Of a stretch of 26,899 bases of DNA, positions 23,377 to 26,899 are shown one piece after another. Positions within the stretch are counted from its first letter, which is position 1; every line of letters begins with the position of its first letter. The DNA comes from Deltaproteobacteria bacterium (GTDB lineage: Bacteria; Desulfobacterota_B; Binatia; UBA9968), in assembly GCA_027297485.1 (NCBI GenBank), contig JAPUHZ010000058.1:1-26899 (forward strand), read 5' to 3'. The translations under genes and the position numbers were made by a program. Below the pieces are notes generated by a model. The model did no database searches. It was not told where the DNA came from and saw nothing but the letters and a program-made list of their open reading frames with translations.

Positions 23377-24151
23377 TAAAGAAAAAACTGGTGGGAGTCC
23401 TGCCGCCTTAGGGTTCATGCCTAAAACCGCCGGCATTGTCATTATCGGCAACGAGGTTCTCTCCGGGAAGACCGAGGATACGAACTCCCGTTTCCTCTGC
23501 CGGGAGCTGCGCGCCTTAGGGGTAGACGTGCGGCGGATCTCCGTTATCCCGGATGAGATTGAACTGATCGGCAGGGAGGTGGCCACCTTCTCACGGGAAT
23601 TCGACTTTGTTTTTACCACCGGCGGAGTCGGTCCTACACATGACGATGTGACCATGGCAGGGATCGCGCACGGATTCGGCGTGAAAGTGATCCGCCACCC
23701 GGAACTCGAGAGGCGTTTGCGCGTACGCCACGGAGCTAATATTAATGAACCCAGGCTGCGGATGGCCGAGGTTCCCGAAGGGGCGGAGCTTATCGATGAA
23801 GGCTCTTTATATGCTTCTGTGGTCAAACTGCGCAACATTTATATTTTCCCAGGCATCCCTAAGATCCTACACGAGCGCTTTGAGGCTATCAAAGAGGGTT
23901 TCCGCGACGCCCCATTCTTCCTCAAGATAGTCTACGTTAAAGAGGGTGAGGGAGTCATAGCCCCGATCCTCAATGATCTTCTTACGAGCTTTCCTGACCT
24001 CCTTCTGGGATCCTATCCTGTGCTGGACAACCCGGAGTACAAGGTGAAGGTGACCCTGGAATCGAAAGATACGAATTATCTAAACCGGGCCTTTCAAAAA
24101 CTGCTCAGCACACTCCCCAAGGGAGCTATCCACCAAATCGAGGGAATCTGA
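23357..24151 (+). CDS. MoaB/CinA-type molybdopterin-binding domain protein
   Basis: This 264-residue protein has the molybdopterin-binding (MoCF/CinA N-terminal) fold. It begins AGIVIIGNEVLSGKTEDTNS, then LGVDVRRISVIPDE, and carries the hallmark TTGGVGPTHDDVTMAGIA. The length and C-terminal half resemble stand-alone CinA-N or FAD-synthetase-like homologues, with no amidase domain. It could act in cofactor or nucleotide-pyrophosphate metabolism; the link with the molybdenum hydroxylase 8 kb away is only suggestive. The ATG at 23357 overlaps the upstream amidohydrolase by 20 bases. An alternative ATG at 23417, with AGGG upstream, gives a start right before the conserved domain and may be the real one. 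Confidence 0.85.
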   Translation: MPKDSFDKEKTGGSPAALGFMPKTAGIVIIGNEVLSGKTEDTNSRFLCRELRALGVDVRRISVIPDEIELIGREVATFSREFDFVFTTGGVGPTHDDVTMAGIAHGFGVKVIRHPELERRLRVRHGANINEPRLRMAEVPEGAELIDEGSLYASVVKLRNIYIFPGIPKILHERFEAIKEGFRDAPFFLKIVYVKEGEGVIAPILNDLLTSFPDLLLGSYPVLDNPEYKVKVTLESKDTNYLNRAFQKLLSTLPKGAIHQIEGI

Positions 24152-24224
24152 GCGGATAGCACAAAGGGAGTCTGGGGAAACTCTTCCTCCTTTCAGAAAG
24201 GCCCCTCTCCCTCCATTTCCCGGA

Positions 24225-25596
24225 ATGATCGCCGCCTTAGGGCCAGGCGTGATCTTCATGGCCCTAGCCCAGGGGAGCGGGGAGCTGATCTGGTGGCCAT
24301 ATATCATCGCCAAGTACGGACCTCACCTTTCTCTTTCTTTTGCTCCCAGCCTGCCTTCTCCAGTTTCCCGTTATCTACGAGATCGGCCGCTACACGATGC
24401 TTACAGGCGAAAGCGTCTTTCAGGGCTTCATCCGCTTGAACCGTGCTTTTGCCCTCATCCTATGGATTCTGATGACTCTTTCCTTCCTCTGGTTCGGCGC
24501 CTTAGCCGCCGCTGGGGGGACCTCCCTTGCAGCCCTGACCGACATGCCCGCGGGATGGAGTCAAAGAGGTCAAACCCTCTTTTGGGCCTACCTTTCTATG
24601 TTTGTCTTTCTCTCTGCCATTGTTCTTAGCAAAGTAATCTACCGATTGGTGGAAGTCTTCATGTGGGGCGTGGCGCTCGTCACGCTTGTAGGTCTCCTTT
24701 GGGCCAGTACCCATCCTGACGTCTTGCATGTGCTTCCCGCCTTTGCGAAGGGATTATTTATTCCGCAGCGGCCCATGCCTAGACCATGGGACCCGGCCGA
24801 TGCCACGAAGCTCCTTACAGCCATCACCTTTGCCGGGTTAGGAGGCTTTTGGACCCTCTTTTACTCTTACTGGATTCGGGACAAGGGGATCGGGATGGCA
24901 CACTACATGGGAAGAATCACCGGACCGATCACGGGCAAGCCGGAGGTCATTCCCGTATCGGGCTTTACTCCCGGGGAAGACGAGGGGCTAGCACACGTAT
25001 CCCGGTGGAAGCGCTTTTTGGCTTGGGATATCGGCATAGGAATCAGCGGAAATATCCTGACGACTCTGATGACCTGTCTTTTAGCTTACACCTTTCTTTT
25101 TCCAGAGGGCTTGCTCCCGCAGGGCTACGAGCTAGCTGTGGTTCAAAGCAGATTTTTCGAGGCCAGCTGGGGTCCCATTGGAAGAATCCTTTTTCTGGTT
25201 GTCGCTGCGGCATTTCTCTCCGACACGTGGTTGGCCACGGTCGATGCCGTAAGCCGCATCCACACGGACTGTATCTACGGTTTTTTCCCGCGGGCCCGCG
25301 CTATTCCTGTGCGTTTTTGGTATTTTTTCTTTCTCCTCATCCTCACGGCGGTAACTTCGGTCACCATCTTATTGCATGAGCCTGGACCGCTCATCCTCCT
25401 CTCCGCAGTCATCGGCTTTGTTGGGACCGTACTCTTTTCAATCGCCCTGATCTTTCTCAACTATGTCTACCTGCCGCGCCATCTGCCCCCATCTGCTCGT
25501 CCTGGGCGACTTAATCTTTTCTTTCTCTCCCTATCGTGCCTGGTCTATGTTACCTTGGCTGTGGTCTATCTGTTAACTTTCACTGGCATTGTCTAG
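24225..25596 (+). pseudogene. NRAMP-like transporter with a frameshift
   Basis: Two overlapping frames together encode one NRAMP-related membrane protein of about 456 residues. The first frame (from 24225) gives MIAALGPGVIFMALAQGSGE, then LIWWPYIIAKYG, and turns nonsensical after about 24320. A second frame picks up as LTFLFLLLPACLLQFPVIYE and stays open to 25596. One extra base around 24319-24322 (TACGGACCTC where TACGGCCTC would fit) explains the break. Helix 1 has GSGE in place of the DPGN metal motif of true NRAMP manganese transporters, so this is a divergent subgroup of unknown ion. The frame is open upstream of 24225 (LPPFRKAPLPPFPG), so the N terminus may be longer. It may be a pseudogene or an assembly error. 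Confidence 0.75.
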
Positions 25597-25606
25597 AGGA
25601 AAAACT

Positions 25607-26257
25607 TTGACTGAGATTCTCAACTGGATCCTTGACTCCATTCGGGCTTACGGGGCATGGAGCGTCTTCATCGGGGTAATCATCGAATCGGTAATTATCC
25701 CCATCCCCTCACCGCTCATAATCATGTTCGCCGGCTTTGTTCTTATCAGACCGGAACTCACCGTCTCCGGGGCCCTGATCCCCGTACTCCTACTTATCGT
25801 TCTTCCGGGCTCAGTGGCCTCGACCCTTGGGGCCTACATCGGTTATGGGATCGGATATTTTGGGGGAAAACCTCTGGTAGATAGATGGAAGGGCTTTCTC
25901 GGTTTTGGTTGGGAAGAAGTAGAAGTTATGGAGCGGCGCTTTCATGCGGGCCAGATCAATGCCTCAATCTTCTTTTTGCGTGCCCTTCCGATCTTTCCCC
26001 TCTCTGTAATCTCCGCCGCCGCGGGATTGATCCGTCTCCCCTTAAAGCAGTTCAGCCTGTGGACCTTTTACGGCACGATCCCCCGCTGTCTTTTCCTCGG
26101 CTATCTCGGATGGTGGATGGGTGAGACCTATCACCACATCGCCTACGGCATCGACAAGGCCGAGACGACTTTCTCAGTCCTCATTATTCTCGCTGTCTTT
26201 GCCCTGATCCTTTGGCTGCGGGCAAGAGTGAGAGGAAAGGTCTTGAAAGGGGATTAA
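25607..26257 (+). CDS. DedA/SNARE-associated family membrane protein
   Basis: This protein (216 residues from TTG 25607) is a DedA-family integral membrane protein; members are linked to undecaprenyl-phosphate or lipid flipping and membrane homeostasis. It shows GVIIESVIIPIPSPLIIMFAG (family ExxxPxPPE-like helix), GSVASTLGAYIGYGIGYFGGKP, FFLRALPIFPLSVISAAAGL (the R-x-x-P segment) and several further helices. The frame is open to a TTG at 25589, but the TTG at 25607 has AGAGG six bases upstream and lies just after the stop of the NRAMP-like gene, so it is preferred. The stop codon is embedded in an inverted repeat shared with the convergent gene. Confidence 0.88.
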   Translation: MTEILNWILDSIRAYGAWSVFIGVIIESVIIPIPSPLIIMFAGFVLIRPELTVSGALIPVLLLIVLPGSVASTLGAYIGYGIGYFGGKPLVDRWKGFLGFGWEEVEVMERRFHAGQINASIFFLRALPIFPLSVISAAAGLIRLPLKQFSLWTFYGTIPRCLFLGYLGWWMGETYHHIAYGIDKAETTFSVLIILAVFALILWLRARVRGKVLKGD

Positions 26258-26322
26258 CCCCGTTCCTACTCTAACAGTGTCGTCCCTTAAAGCGCGCTGT
26301 CGGCACAGGAGGAACGGGGTTA
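26255..26322. terminator. inverted repeat between convergent genes
   Basis: A 13-base sequence, TAACCCCGTTCCT (26255-26267), is repeated as its perfect complement at 26310-26322. Each arm contains the stop codon of one convergent gene. The 42-base interior has a weaker ACAG/CTGT pairing. It should fold in transcripts from either side, and probably acts as a two-way terminator or 3'-end protector. No T-run follows the stem in either direction, so termination by the classical intrinsic mechanism is uncertain. Confidence 0.55.
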
Positions 26323-26899
26323 AAAAAGATCCTGTTGAAAGGCGATCTCCCAGCCGAGGAATAGCCCGAAGGCGACGCTCGCCGCTCCAGCCACGATCCG
26401 TATCCAACGGTTGAGAAGGGTAAACCGTTGCGCAGTGAAGATAAAGGGAAGACCGATCATGCTGCTTAAGACTAACATCCCTCCTACGGAACCAACACCG
26501 AAGATCAAGATGTAAGCCAACCCCGCAAGAGGCGAGGGGATGGTCGTCAGGACCAGCAGCATGAGCGCCGCACTCCCCGCCAGGCCGTGGACCATCCCAA
26601 TGAGGAAAGGCTTGCGCATTGAGCTAAAGGGATGGGGATGACCGTGGTCTTCTTCTCTACTTTCGTGGAGATGGAAGTGGGCATGCGTTTCGGGATTATG
26701 GGCATGGGCATGCAGATGGAGTCTCTCAGCTTGGAAGGAGCGCCACAAAATGCCAACTCCAAGAGCGACCAACATAAGGGCTACCAGAAACTCCAAGCCC
26801 AGAGCAGCACGAGGAGGGATGGTCAGGCGCAAGCCGATGACAAGTAGACCAACAACAAAGAGCGTAACGGTATGACCCAAACCCCAGAAGGCCCCTATC
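26320..26899 (-). CDS. UreH/NicO-like metal transporter (partial)
   Basis: The C-terminal part of an integral membrane protein runs off the right edge; the frame is open to the last base (GAFWGLGHTVTLF near the edge). The helix with GLGHTVTLF, a histidine-rich loop (HLHAHAHNPETHAHFHLHES, then HGHPHPF) and GMVHGLAGSAALMLL match the UreH/NicO/RcnA-like group of nickel and cobalt transporters. The N-terminal helices with the usual HxxxxDH motif would lie outside the window. The histidine-rich loop suggests binding of nickel, cobalt or zinc. At least 190 residues are visible. It is convergent with the DedA gene. Confidence 0.82.
   Translation of the reverse strand, partial: IGAFWGLGHTVTLFVVGLLVIGLRLTIPPRAALGLEFLVALMLVALGVGILWRSFQAERLHLHAHAHNPETHAHFHLHESREEDHGHPHPFSSMRKPFLIGMVHGLAGSAALMLLVLTTIPSPLAGLAYILIFGVGSVGGMLVLSSMIGLPFIFTAQRFTLLNRWIRIVAGAASVAFGLFLGWEIAFQQDLF

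Overview
The window (about 27 kb) looks like chromosomal DNA from an uncultured, probably Gram-negative soil or sediment bacterium with a broad, poorly characterised catabolic repertoire. The reasons are three ACMSD-like amidohydrolases, a three-subunit molybdenum hydroxylase, an ornithine-cyclodeaminase-like enzyme, VOC, RidA, cupin and glutathione-transferase proteins, and many small transporters, with no ribosomal or other housekeeping cluster to anchor a phylum. Gene sets of this kind are common in Desulfobacterota/Binatota/Rokubacteria-type metagenome bins, but that placement is only an inference. No tRNA, rRNA, CRISPR array or phage genes were found.

Layout. 1-2.6 kb: two leftward transporters (MFS, EamA) separated by a GC-rich noncoding stretch with strong palindromes. 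3.1-6.6 kb: rightward glutathionyl-hydroquinone-reductase-like protein, MFS exporter and RidA-like protein. 6.7-8.5 kb: leftward divergent cupin, a MITE-like element next to an ABC-F gene remnant, and a DTW-domain tRNA-modification enzyme. 8.6-11.2 kb: a compact leftward operon (class II aldolase, heme-oxygenase-like diiron protein, 4,5-dihydroxyphthalate-decarboxylase-like protein) driven by a promoter overlaid by a perfect LacI-type palindrome. 11.4-15.2 kb: remnant of a possible TPP enzyme, then a rightward CoxM-CoxS-CoxL-type molybdenum hydroxylase operon. 15.3-16.0 kb: second MITE-like copy, inverted relative to the first, abutting a 5'-truncated solute-binding-protein gene. 16.1-20.4 kb: amidohydrolase, leftward ornithine cyclodeaminase homologue, amidohydrolase plus VOC pair, DUF167 protein. 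20.6-22.3 kb: leftward ABC-2 exporter (ATPase plus permease). 22.4-26.3 kb: rightward amidohydrolase, MoaB/CinA-type domain protein, a frameshifted NRAMP-like transporter and a DedA protein. The right edge holds a partial, leftward UreH/NicO-like metal transporter.

How the genes may work together. The best candidate for something undescribed is the 8.6-11.2 kb operon: an aldolase/decarboxylase-type zinc enzyme, an HDO-type protein with an apparently complete metal-ligand set, and a Pht5-like protein that, with its best-supported GTG start, has no signal peptide and no ABC permease or ATPase partner. I read it as a cytoplasmic catabolic or biosynthetic pathway, not a transport system, probably controlled by a LacI-family regulator encoded elsewhere. 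The adjacent divergent molybdenum hydroxylase could supply a hydroxylated substrate, but that link rests only on proximity.

The window also carries clear signs of genome decay: two MITE-like elements each flanked by gene stumps, a frameshift in the NRAMP-like gene, and several short coding remnants.
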